Of a stretch of 64,000 bases of DNA, positions 11,011-20,455 are shown piece after piece. Every line of letters begins with the position of its first letter. Within the stretch, counting starts at the first letter, position 1. The stretch is from the NCBI GenBank assembly GCA_013397115.1, contig VWZW01006278.1:2215549-2279548 (forward strand). The letters are read 5' to 3'. The translations under genes and the position numbers were made by a program. The DNA is from Edolisoma coerulescens (lineage: Eukaryota > Chordata > Aves > Passeriformes > Campephagidae). Under the pieces are notes generated by a model. That model was not told the origin of the DNA and made no database searches. It worked only from the letters and a program-made list of their open reading frames with translations.

Positions 11011-12068
11011 TCACATCAGCCATTCCCAAGATTTTTTAAAATGGATTATCACTCAGTAGCAGCATCTGAACTAGGATATGTCTGCTGAGGGATGCAGCTT
11101 GCATTTTAAGGCCACATCATGCGGGAATATGTCACCTTTGAGCACAGGACCATTTAGTGTCACTTGGGGATGACAGCTTGGGACTGTGTGCAGCCAGGTC
11201 GTGATGAGGGTACCCATAGGACTTGCTGCTATGGATTAGGGCTCCTGTGCAGGAGAGCATGGAGCAGGGAGGAGAGCTGCTTCCAAAGATCATACAGTCT
11301 AGGGAGGGAAGACAGGTAGCAGGAGCAATATTGAAGGAAAAATGGAAAGGCTTGAGGTGTCTTAATGGAGCAGCAGCAGAAGTGCTGAGGAGCATGCAGG
11401 AGCAAAGAGCAAATCGATGGGCTGCTATCAGTGTGTGTTCGGCCGTTCTGTCTCTCCGCCCCAGGAGATGCCCTGTCAGAGCCTGCTGTTGAACGGGGAA
11501 GAAATCTTTGTACCCACAGTTACTTGGTTTCTTTTTTTTATTCCATAATGGAAAGGGACAACTTTTATCACTGGAGCCTGCTGCCTCTGAGAGAGCTTTG
11601 GAGAGTCTTGAGAGTAGAAATGTCAAGACTCTCTGATCCTGTGAAATGGCATTGGTGGAAGCACCACTGTGGGAGGTGGGTAATGCCTGGAACCCACGGC
11701 TTAGTCAGTGCAGTTTTGCTCTTCTACTGTGTGCAGGTACCCAACTGCGTCAGACACACCTGAGCACCCCTGTGGAGCACTAAAGCCTATCTATCTCAGT
11801 TGTCCCACTGGCAACGTGGGGACAACGGAGGGGGACTGCCCAGGTCAGCCCAACAGGCCATAGGAGTGCTGGTGCCTTTCTAAAGCCTTTGAGAGATGCT
11901 GGCTTGGCTGCAAGGGATGGATGAGCTAGTGGAGTTGGCTTTGTACATAACTGTGCATGAGCAGGGCTTACAGAGAAGATGTGTCTTCTCTGCAACAGGA
12001 ATATGGAACTAGGGAAGGTGTTTGAGAGGGAAACAGAGAGCAGCTGTTTAGCTGAAGATGTGTAGAGG
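11011..12068. other. unannotated stretch
   Basis: No recognised exon, RNA or repeat. A 164-codon minus-strand frame (11132-11626) overlaps plus-strand frames and shows no domain. Confidence 0.5.
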
Positions 12069-12275
12069 GGAGCTCACCTCAACAGAGGAACTCTGAAATG
12101 TCTGTCCCAAAGGTATGGGAGCTGCAGAACTCAATGCGTGGACCGTGAGCACTGAATGGGACACCCAGCGCTGGTATGGAGGGGAGGGACACCAGCGAGC
12201 TGCGAGGTTAAGGATCACCCAGAAGATGCCGGCTCAAGAGAAGGGGGGGACAGCAACAAAAGCCGTGTATGTGTG
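12069..12275 (+). repeat. first copy of a near-identical 207-bp duplication
   Basis: This block (GGAGCTCACCTCAACAG...) recurs at 12613-12819 with a single mismatch near its right end (GTGTAT versus GTATAT). The copy ends inside the start of a TG run at an N. Near-perfect identity bounded by single Ns and ending at a microsatellite points to two unmerged overlapping contig ends rather than a biological duplication. Confidence 0.9.
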
Positions 12276-12276
12276 N
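12276..12276. other. single-N contig join
   Basis: A lone N separates the truncated TG run of the first copy from a CpG-dense segment of different composition. It behaves as a contig boundary, not as an ambiguous base. Confidence 0.7.
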
Positions 12277-12611
12277 GGACGAGCGGGGCGCGGGCAGCGG
12301 GAGCGGGGCCCCCGCCGGGCTGGGTGCCCCTTGTCGCTGGCCCGAACCCGCCCCGGCCAGACAATGCCGAGGGTGGGCTGGGGGAGGCTTTTGTCTCCCA
12401 GTTTTATACACTCTCTTTTCAAGGTGGGGAGGAGGGAGAGGGGCTGAAAAAGTTTTTGAATTTCAATCAGGTTGGGCTTTGAAAGCCTTTCGCTTTTGTT
12501 GCGGGGAGAGGAGGGGAGGTTTACATTTCAGCTGAGCCTGGTGGCCGGGCGCTGGGGAGGCGAGGGGGAGAGGGGGGGGAGCCTCTTTAATGACATCAGT
12601 TTGGCTTTGGG
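12277..12611. promoter_or_regulatory. CpG-island segment, probably misplaced contig
   Basis: The first 110 bases hold about 13 CpG dinucleotides, an island-level density unlike the rest of the window. A TATA-like TTTTATACAC occurs near 12402, a G-rich run with quadruplex potential at 12547-12580, and a CRE-like TGACATCA at 12591-12598. The segment is bounded by single Ns at both ends and sits between the two copies of the duplication. Its first seven bases (GGACGAG) equal the last seven before the 143-N gap at 13045. Inference: it is part of the CpG island that belongs in that gap. Promoter function is plausible but undemonstrated. Confidence 0.55.
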
Positions 12612-12612
12612 N
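12612..12612. other. single-N contig join
   Basis: A lone N at the abrupt start of the second copy of the 207-bp block; same interpretation as the N at 12276. Confidence 0.7.
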
Positions 12613-12819
12613 GGAGCTCACCTCAACAGAGGAACTCTGAAATGTCTGTCCCAAAGGTATGGGAGCTGCAGAACTCAATGCGTGGACCGTGAGCACTGAA
12701 TGGGACACCCAGCGCTGGTATGGAGGGGAGGGACACCAGCGAGCTGCGAGGTTAAGGATCACCCAGAAGATGCCGGCTCAAGAGAAGGGGGGGACAGCAA
12801 CAAAAGCCGTATATGTGTG
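12613..12819 (+). repeat. second copy of the 207-bp duplication
   Basis: Repeats 12069-12275 at an offset of 544 bp with one mismatch. It continues through the complete TG tract into CpG-rich sequence, so this copy is the one with a natural right-hand continuation. The two copies are best seen as the same genomic locus. Confidence 0.9.
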
Positions 12820-12846
12820 TGTGTGTGTGTGTGCGTGTGTGTGTGT
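12814..12846 (+). repeat. (TG)n microsatellite
   Basis: About 33 bases of TG with one GCG interruption near 12832. The first copy of the duplication stops at the start of this tract, suggesting that it caused the assembly break. Confidence 0.9.
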
Positions 12847-13044
12847 AAAACCAAAGGCCAGCCCTCCCCTCCCCCTCGCCCCATAGAAACCCACGGGGGG
12901 CCGGAGAGGCAGGTGAGTAAATCACCCGCCCGGCTCCATCAGCGCCGGGCTCTTCTTTGTGTGCCGCACAAAGGCGGGGAGCGGGTTATTTTGGGTGCGT
13001 GCGGGTGTGTTGTGACGCTCGGGACCCCCCCGGCCGAGGACGAG
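12847..13044 (+). promoter_or_regulatory. CpG island with candidate first-exon donor
   Basis: GC-rich with frequent CpG (GCGCCGGGC, GTGCGTGCGGG, CCCCGGCCGAGG). At 12910-12919 there is CAG|GTGAGTA, a consensus 5' splice donor with the exon ending at 12912. A consensus donor inside a CpG island is the typical arrangement of a vertebrate promoter with a short, often non-coding, first exon transcribed rightward. No initiator or TATA can be assigned with confidence, and the island runs into the sequence gap. Alternatives: a chance donor, or a bidirectional promoter. A GAG|GTGAGC donor also exists on the minus strand within the duplicated block (about 12074 and 12618). Confidence 0.45.
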
Positions 13045-13187
13045 NNNNNNNNNNNNNNNNNNNNNNNNNNNNNNNNNNNNNNNNNNNNNNNNNNNNNNNN
13101 NNNNNNNNNNNNNNNNNNNNNNNNNNNNNNNNNNNNNNNNNNNNNNNNNNNNNNNNNNNNNNNNNNNNNNNNNNNNNNNNNNNNNNN
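13045..13187. other. assembly gap (143 N)
   Basis: A run of unknown bases inside the CpG island. Frames reported across it are meaningless. High GC and quadruplex-forming sequence probably caused the loss. Confidence 0.98.
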
Positions 13188-16100
13188 GGCATCCAAAAAA
13201 AAAAGGTCATCCCAGAGCCTGAGGATTTGGCAGGCACAGGGAGAGGGTGTCGCACAGGGACTGTGAGACACTGCTGTGGTGGCTTTCTCAGTAGCTCCGA
13301 GACAGGCATGTCCACCCGAAGAGCTGGGTGTGACACACAAGCCCGCCTGAATGGCTTGTCCTTGCGGAGCACTGGCCACCTCCCGCCCTGCTCGTCCCCC
13401 CCACATCGGTGGTAGCTTTCACTTGCGTAAGCTGGTGAAGAATGGACCCACCGATGCCTAGAAATACGCCTCCTCCCTCCTTCCCTTCCCACCCCTTCTC
13501 CCCGTTTCTGAGAGGTGTAATGGAGCAGATCCTACAGGGAGCAGCTGCCTCTGCCCCCGTGCCTGCCTGCCCCGCGCTCTGCTTTACAACCTTGGGGTGA
13601 AAGGGGGGCACGGGGTGCCTGGTGCCTCCCAAGATACGGTGGCTCGGGTCCTCTTTCCTGTGCAGTGCCACAGCTGTCACCACAGCACAGGCTTTGGAAA
13701 GGCTTGTTCAGCTGGATGCTGAGGCATGCCTCGGTTGGGCACTGTGCAATTTCCAATCTTGCAGCACCGTGACGGGGTGAGGGCAGCACGCTGCAACTTC
13801 CATGAGCCGATTATCTGCCTGTGCACCCCACTCACCCCTCCACAGTGCAGAGGCAGCAGAGGATTACCCTCTCTGCATGGCCAGCCCTGGGGGAGAGAAG
13901 CATCACTCATGCCAGCCTGTCATCGTCTCCAGTAACGTGTTCCTTGGACGTGCTGATGCTGCTCTTGCCCCCCATCTGCCCAGTGGTGGAGGGGCACCTG
14001 TACCAGCTTCCCTGAATCAGATGGTGCAGATGGCCCTTCCTCTTTTGTCTGTGGTGCATTTGACTCTCCCATTCAGCTGCAGAAGAGCTTGTTTTCCTTT
14101 GTTTTGGGTAAACTTAAGAAAAACACAAACCCGCACTTCCAAGAGCAGATCTCAGCTCTCCTAAGGGTCCATTCAGGTACACACCTCTGATGTTAAAAAT
14201 CAAACACTGCCCTCTTCTTATAGTTGCTGCAGTTCTTTGTGGGACAAACTTGGAGTAAAAAATGTGGAAGCTCTCGTGGAATGAGAAGGAGTATGGTTTC
14301 ACATGATGATTTTCCATTTTTGAGGAAAATCCTTAATCCTAGGATCCCTAGGATCCCGATTCTCAGATCATAGAAAGAGTGCAACATTTCTGGTTTAAAG
14401 AAAATAAACTCAACAATTTTTGGATTTTGATGAGAAACTTTTTATGTCCCAGAAGTGTGTGTGCTGCCAGACCAGTGTGCCCTTGGCAATGAAATAATTT
14501 CTTCCTCTTGTGCATCTGTCAGAAGCAGCAGAGCAAGGTGAAGAGAGGTTGCCAGGAGCAGGTCTTAGCTCTTCTAAAAGGAGGTCTCCCATTCTACAAA
14601 TATAAAGAACTCATTGAGGAACCCAGTTCCTCAGAAGTCAGAAGATCCAGAACTTCTGTCCTGCCCCAGGAGCAACACCTTTTCCTAAGCCTTATTTCAA
14701 TATAATTTGGGAGGAATTTCCACAACACAAAGAATAGTTTGAAAGGAGTCTCATTTAATTCTTAATCTTTCTTTTTAAGTTTAGTCTGTTAACAAATATG
14801 GGCATCCAAATGAAACCCCAGCAGAGAAGTGCCTGGGAGAGCTCACCAGCAATGTTGAAGTGGCTCTGTGAAGGTCAGGTATCCTCCACTGCTCCACATT
14901 GTGTTTGTGCATTTTCAAATATACATTAGCTTTGCCCCTGAACAGTACTTACTAAGTAGAAATACAAAATATAAATCGTATTTCTTAGTCTTGTTGTATG
15001 CCCTTTCTACCTGGTGTGGAGTTTTCTTTGTCTTTAAAACACTATGAAAATCCACACTGATTGCCTTGAGAGTTATAAAGCAGCTTTGCAGAATCACTGT
15101 GATGCTTGGCACAGAAAGACATTGCTGAATTGTTCCTGCTTTCTATCTCTGATGTAAGCCCAGCAACTTCAGTGGGTGGCTGGTATGGAGGTATCCCTGT
15201 TCACCATCTCCGCATCGAGCTGTAAGGGTCTGTTTTAGAAATCAGTTAGAAGAAAGTGTTGGTGGACAATGAAGACTGAACATCCCTTTCAGGAACATCA
15301 CCATAACCCAAGGGTGAGTCTGCTGTTGACTCCTACGTTGGACAGGCATTGCCAGCAGCTGCAGGTGCTTTATAACCCTCATCATGAGGAGTCCTGGCAA
15401 TGACCCGAGGTTCTGTGGAATGCGGTGGCATGCAGTGTCCTGCTTTCCATCTGTGTGTCTGTCACCCCCTGTAGGACCACAGAGTGGAGGTAGGAGCTGG
15501 TGCACTTCAGAGCAAGTACCCTGGTGTGCTGACACAAGGTTGGCATGAGTGAGGGTGAAGGAGGTACCTGTACCTGCCCCGGCTGCTGGGGTTGAGCAGG
15601 GTGGCACAGCACCCAGAGTGTGACCCAGCATTGCTCAGAGGCAGAAGTTTGTCAAGACAGGGAGAGGCTCAAAAGAGAAACAGGTTTGGGGGAAAGCAGC
15701 TAGACCTTGAAAACACAGGTGTTGAGATGTTTGTTTCTGAAACTAGCTAGCAGAGCTTGAAGGGCAGATGTTGTCCCCTCGTGGGGCCATGTGGATGCAG
15801 AGTGAGAGGTGGAGCTCAAGTAGGGTAAATGCCCTTTGTACATTAACCTGATCCACAGCTGTGGGAAGTCCTGCTGCGACCCGTATTTATGTCCATATTT
15901 TATTTTTATCTATTTACTTCTCAATTTAAGCAAGATGGGACTGGATGTCTCCTCAGAGAGGACTCATGTCTGGTCTCAGCTACATCCTGCGAGTGTTCAG
16001 AGGCTCCTGGTTCCAGCAGCATTAGACCAGGATTTATGCTGGCAAGGTGAAAGTCAGAATCCGGCCCTGCCACCCCTCCTTCTTCTTGTAGGAACCTGTT

Positions 16101-16339
16101 TGGTTTGTGGCTTGCCCATGAGTCCATGCAACTCTGTTTTGCTTCTCTCTTCTTTGAAAAAATCCCCACAATCTAATTTTTACTCTGATCCCAGGGCCTA
16201 AGGTGCCACCCCAAAATAAAAATGTATCCTCCCTTCCCCAGGTCCAAGGAAGTTGTTTTCCTCTGCCTTCTGCAGTGCAGGTTAAGCCAGTGCCAGCTCT
16301 GGTCTCGGGAGATTCCCTGCAACCCCCACTTGCCTCGCT
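13188..16339. other. unannotated stretch right of the CpG island
   Basis: Positions 13370-13620 remain C-rich with some CpG and could be the island's shoulder. After that the DNA is ordinary. A perfect 9-bp tandem (CCTAGGATC twice) lies at 14338-14355. AT-rich patches occur near 14700-15100 without clear motif clustering. No exon is supported. Confidence 0.45.
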
Positions 16340-16612
16340 CCGTCGCCGGCAGCTTTTTCATTATTTATTTAATGTCTTGTACCGTAAATAATGGTGACTT
16401 TATGGTTATTAGGAACGGGTTAAGGTACATGCGGGCAGCACCAGGCTGCCTTCAAAAGGAACAGGCCCGGCATAAAATGTTGCGATAATTGCTTTACTGC
16501 TGAGTGCTTGGTCTTTATTTTGTGTCCGATTTGTCTCTTAAGCCAGCGTAACATTCTCCCCGCTGCAGGAGAATGCAGAGAGCAAATTGAAGGTCTGAGC
16601 GTGAACAATGCA
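16340..16612. promoter_or_regulatory. putative conserved enhancer-like block
   Basis: Sequence of mixed short motifs, including TTATTTATTTAATG, GTAAATAATGG, GCGATAATTGC and a SOX-like AACAATG at 16604-16610, with no frame and no repeat. It ends where a long polypyrimidine run begins. Confidence 0.35.
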
Positions 16613-16624
16613 ACATGGTGCACT

Positions 16625-16742
16625 GCTGGGTTTTTCTTTTCTTTCCTCTTTCTTCGTTCCTCTCTCGACCTCCCTCCAGTCATCTCTGCTCCCCCTCCCC
16701 CTCCAGCCTCCTCTCCCTCTCTGCCGCTCTGACTCTTCCACC
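16625..16742 (+). repeat. polypyrimidine tract
   Basis: About 118 bases of strongly C/T-biased sequence with CCCCCTCCCCCTCC inside. The K/R/E-rich minus-strand frames here come from this low complexity. Confidence 0.65.
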
Positions 16743-17399
16743 TCTTGGCACCCTGTTTATGGCAGGTGAGATGGGAGGTGGGAAGCTGGCAGGTCCTCTT
16801 CAAAAGCAAAGAAAAAAAATATAACAGTGTAAAGTACCTTCTTGTACAAAGCCAGGCATGTCCTTCAGCCTGAAGCACATGTCCCAACCCAAGAATAATG
16901 ATGGCTTTTCCATAGTGCTTAGGATACCCATGTGCACAGCAGCTAAGGATGCTCCTGGGTGCCCACACCTGTGTGGCAGCTGCCCACGGACCAAGTGTGC
17001 CAAGGAGGACACAGGAGGGAACAGGTCATGGAGGCAGGTGGGCTTTAAAACACAGCTCCCAAGGTACTGGCGCCTGGAGTGTGTTTGTGTCGTCCTGCTG
17101 TACAGGATAATTACCCTGTTAGAAGTAATTGCAGATGATGTCCTGGTTTCATTTGTGATTTTTCTGAGGTGAAGCTCCACTTTCCCTCCTCTTAACCACG
17201 AAAGGCAGCTGTGGTTGCACTGCAGACAATGGGAGCATTCTGGAGCAGGGCAGCCATGGTTGGTGCATCAGCCATCCCGGGGATGATGCAGCTCTTTTCC
17301 CACCTGTATGCTCCTCCCTGGCCTGAAACCATCAGAACTGCTTTCGCCTAAGATTTATTTTTTAGTGGAGGGGTAAGCCAAGTGCCAGCTTGGTTCCTG
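16743..17399. other. unannotated stretch
   Basis: No supported gene. A small AT-richer patch (GGATAATTACCC, GTAATTGCAGATG) at 17105-17140 could be a short regulatory element but is isolated. Confidence 0.4.
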
Positions 17400-17495
17400 C
17401 ATGACACTGCAAGTCGGCTCTGGGCTGCTCCTGTGACCTTGACAAAGCTGCTCAGTTTTCCTTGACCTCAGTTATCCTGGCTGTGAAATGGCATC
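17400..17495 (+). mobile_element. decayed MIR-like SINE fragment
   Basis: TGTGACCTTGACAAAG, CTCAGTTTTCC, TTGACCTCAG and GGCTGTGAAATGG follow the MIR core order (tgtgaccttgggcaag, tcacttaacc, gcctcagtttcc, tctgtaaaatggg). Several colinear short matches support the call despite strong divergence. Confidence 0.45.
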
Positions 17496-17940
17496 ACTGG
17501 TCCAAATTTGCCTGTTTCTGAGTCCCTGTTAAATAACTGTCCAGAAAGTGCTGTACCAGAGGGACAGAGATCTGTCAGAGGCAGGTGGAAGCGAAGAATG
17601 CAGTTTCTCATCTAATCTCTGGTTGTGGAAAAATCATTGCTTATTGACGTGGCCTTGTGGACTCCTCTGGAGTACCTGAGTCTCCTTCATGATGGAGAAA
17701 CCTCCTCTGGCTGGGAAGTCAGCAGTTTCCTGGTTATGTTCTGTGTGCCGGCAGGATGGGATGGGGTGATGGGAGCTGGCCTGGTACAGAGCAGTTGAAC
17801 TGTCCTTTTTTCATGCCTTCCCAGCAGTGCTTGGGGCAGTGAAATACTTGCTTTACTAGGAAGAAATAGAGGAATGGGGTTCAACTGTAAAAGAGTACAC
17901 AGCCTTCTCCTGAATGCCTGATCAGGAGTTTTCTGAGAAA
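17496..17940. other. unannotated stretch
   Basis: Nothing recognised. Confidence 0.5.
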
Positions 17941-18018
17941 TTCAGAATCTCTGTCATTTGAGATTGGACCTTTGTATTTTGGGATTCAGAATCTCTCTCA
18001 TTTGTGATTGGACCTTTA
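17941..18018 (+). repeat. two-copy 44-bp tandem duplication
   Basis: TTCAGAATCTCT followed by a CATTTG/GATTGGACCTTT segment occurs at 17941 and again at 17985 with a few substitutions, the second copy shorter. A recent local tandem duplication that has since diverged slightly. Confidence 0.85.
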
Positions 18019-18234
18019 TGCCTTATATACCTGGTACAGAGTATTTAAACCAAAAAATATCCCCCAGGCAGATGTCATCTTCAAAAAAGCTTCAGTATGA
18101 ATTTTGCTCTGGAGTTAAGATTTGGCTGTTACCCAAGGGCAACAGCTACCTGCTGAGAAGTTCATGTGGGCAAAAATTCAACTTTTTGCTTTGCTGTCTC
18201 TTCTCTCCTTAGCTAGAGATACGATGCTTACCCG

Positions 18235-18430
18235 AAATTTAAATTGAAGTTTTACCTTTGCTGGGCTTCTGGAAAATATGATTAGCAGAGCAAATTATTG
18301 CACAAAAAAGAGCTGTTATTTTTTTTCTTTGCAAGGTTCCAGGAATTATTTCAATCAGAAAGTGCTAATCATCAATTTAAGCTTAAGAATCAATGGGTTG
18401 TAGCCGTGGCAAAAGCCAAATCAATGCTAA
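18235..18430. promoter_or_regulatory. AT-rich putative conserved block
   Basis: Contains GATTAGCAGAGCAAATTATTG, GTGCTAATCATCAATT and a perfect 10-bp palindrome TTAAGCTTAA (18377-18386) flanked on both sides by ATCAAT. No coding or repeat signature. Homeobox- and PBX-like cores cluster here. Confidence 0.4.
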
Positions 18431-18789
18431 AAATCTGACCCATGGATAGGTTTGGTCCCCTTTCTCACACTCCCCACCTGCCTTCCTTCCCCCTCCCCCT
18501 GTCCCCTAGAGCAGCAATAGAGGAATTAATAAGGCATAAGGGGAAATATGAATGAATTGGGCTGAGCGAGAGAAGGAAGAGCAGGAGGAAGGATTTGCTC
18601 TTTGTATCTGAACAGCTTTAATTAGCTGTTTCTTAGTCTCTTTGGTTTGGTTGCTTGTAAGGGTAATCCAGTTAAAGAGGGTGCCTTTCATCTCTGTTAG
18701 ACTTTTCTCAGCGGAGAGGGATGGGTGAGCTGTGCTGGAGCACGGGGTGCTGCAGGCGAGTGGAAACTGAGGCCACCCCAAACCCCAAA
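18431..18789. other. unannotated stretch
   Basis: C-rich at the left (18465-18508), otherwise unremarkable. No gene. Confidence 0.45.
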
Positions 18790-19020
18790 TGTGATTGTTC
18801 CTACAGGGCTGCCGCCTTTATAAACAACTAAAATAACCCAACTCCGGTGCAGCCTTCTAGCTAGCCACGAAAGTCAGCGGTAAAATGGCCAATGTGCTTC
18901 TCTGGGCTTAATGTGTCCTGTTTTCTGACCCCGAAACGTTTTCTTTATGAAAGGATCAAGTTGGGAGCATTGTCCCAGCGCCTTGAAAAGAGCTGCACAG
19001 AATGCTCTTTTGTGTTAAGT
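18790..19020. promoter_or_regulatory. putative conserved non-coding block
   Basis: High-complexity sequence with CpGs retained in an AT-leaning context (CCACGAAAGTCAGCGG, CCCCGAAACG) and short cores such as CTTTATAAAC. It is bounded on the right by a T15 run (19025-19039). Retained CpG outside an island is often seen in constrained elements. Confidence 0.3.
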
Positions 19021-19024
19021 TGCC

Positions 19025-19039
19025 TTTTTTTTTTTTTTT
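19025..19039 (+). repeat. T15 homopolymer
   Basis: Fifteen consecutive T residues. Confidence 0.8.
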
Positions 19040-19218
19040 GAGCCACTGCCTGCTGTGTTTTTTTCCTCCCCCTCCCTTCTGCATGGTGGGGGGAGAGGCT
19101 GGGACGGACAGTGATACAGACAGAGACTGTCTTGATGAACCATCTGTGCTACAGTGTAATCCAGTGGAGCTGAAAAATTAAACAGCAGTTTCAATTAACT
19201 TTGTCTCTCCGGCTCTTT

Positions 19219-19242
19219 TTTCTTCTTCTTCTTCTTCTTCTT
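19219..19242 (+). repeat. (TTC)n microsatellite
   Basis: About eight TTC/CTT units in a row, just after an AT-rich patch (GAAAAATTAAACAGCAG, TTTCAATTAAC) that may itself be a small regulatory element. Confidence 0.8.
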
Positions 19243-20329
19243 GGGGAGAAGTTTTATTTTAACCCCTTGAAAGCCATTGGTGTGGAGAGGATATCAGTGT
19301 GGGCAGGGCACATGTGAAAACACACACCTGAAATCAGGACAGTGTCCATTAAACCCAGCATCCTGTGGGGTGCAGGACACGCTGTCTGCGGTAGAGGATG
19401 GTTCAGCAGGGCATGTAATTTTGGAATAAATGGACCACAGGGGAACTTTTTCTTACTTGGTTGAAAGCATGTGTACTCCTTTAAAAAATGACACTGACAG
19501 TTTTTGTTTACTCTTGTTGCTATAACCCAGGATGTTTCCATTATCCTGTTTAAGTGGGGTTTTTTCTCTCTTTATTGTAGCCTCAGCCTTGCAGCAGGGA
19601 GTTGCAGGGGTTAACTGTGCGTTGTCTATAACTATTGCCTTTTTATCAGTTGTAAGGGGTTTTTGCCATTCATATTTTTTTATTTATTTCCCTTCTTCCT
19701 TTACCAGAGGAAAAGCGTAGTAGGTGTTACTTTATTAAAACTACTCCTGCTCCCTGTTTCATATGCCCTTTGCGGCCATTTCTACTTCTCCTCTACAGAA
19801 AAGATAATTTCATTCTCTTTGGGAAAAAGGTTGCTCCCGGTCTTGGATGCTGGCTATGGTTCATGTGAACATTTCTGTTTGCAGCAGAGTTGGCATCGCT
19901 GCTACTGGTGCATGTGTGGGTCCCCCAGCTTGCGGTTACTGTGGCTTTTTTTGGGGAGAATCCCGTTTTTTTCCCGTTGATGACTCTGGCTGTCTTATGT
20001 GCCTTGAGAAAGCCCAAAAAAGTTACCGGCCAGTCACTGAGCTGAGAGTATTTGGAGGAGGCTTCCTGTGAGGGGTGTTTTAAATCATGACCATCTGAAC
20101 ACAGTCCTTAATTTGGGAGGTGTTTCCAGCAAGTTGCTGGACACTGAAATGGGACTTTGCTCATCTGTAATCCCCATGGCTGTCTTTTGGCCTATGAGAA
20201 ACATTACCAATGTTTTGCCCTCCAGTCCTCTGGCATAGCAGTTGTGATAATCCTCATACTATTTTGTTCTTACAAACTCCCTTTAAATTTATAGGACTCA
20301 CAGTACTTTACTAGGGAGATGAACCTCAT
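19243..20329. other. unannotated stretch
   Basis: T-rich in places (19550-19720). No exon, RNA or mobile element was recognised. Confidence 0.45.
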
Positions 20330-20455
20330 TAGTACTTTATTTTGAAGGAGAAATGAAGTACAAGGCAGCAAAGGGACTTGCCAGAGTAACCAGATAACCA
20401 GCATCATGGCTGAGTCTGGTCCATGAGCTGGAAATCCAGGCTGCTCCCTGTTTTC
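20330..20455 (-). mobile_element. decayed MIR-like SINE fragment
   Basis: On the plus strand, TATTTTGAAGGAGAAATGAAG, GACTTGCCAGAGTAACCAG and CATGGCTGAGTCTGG match, in order, the reverse complement of MIR (cattttacagatgaggaaac, gacttgcccaaggtcacacag, agtggcagagctggg), with an AGCTGGAAATCCAGGC end corresponding to the 'gggattcgaacccagg' part. This is the best of the MIR-like matches. Confidence 0.5.

Noticed and set aside
12700..13492. Several 150-190-codon frames crossing the gap
   Set aside because: They are open only because N bases cannot give stop codons.
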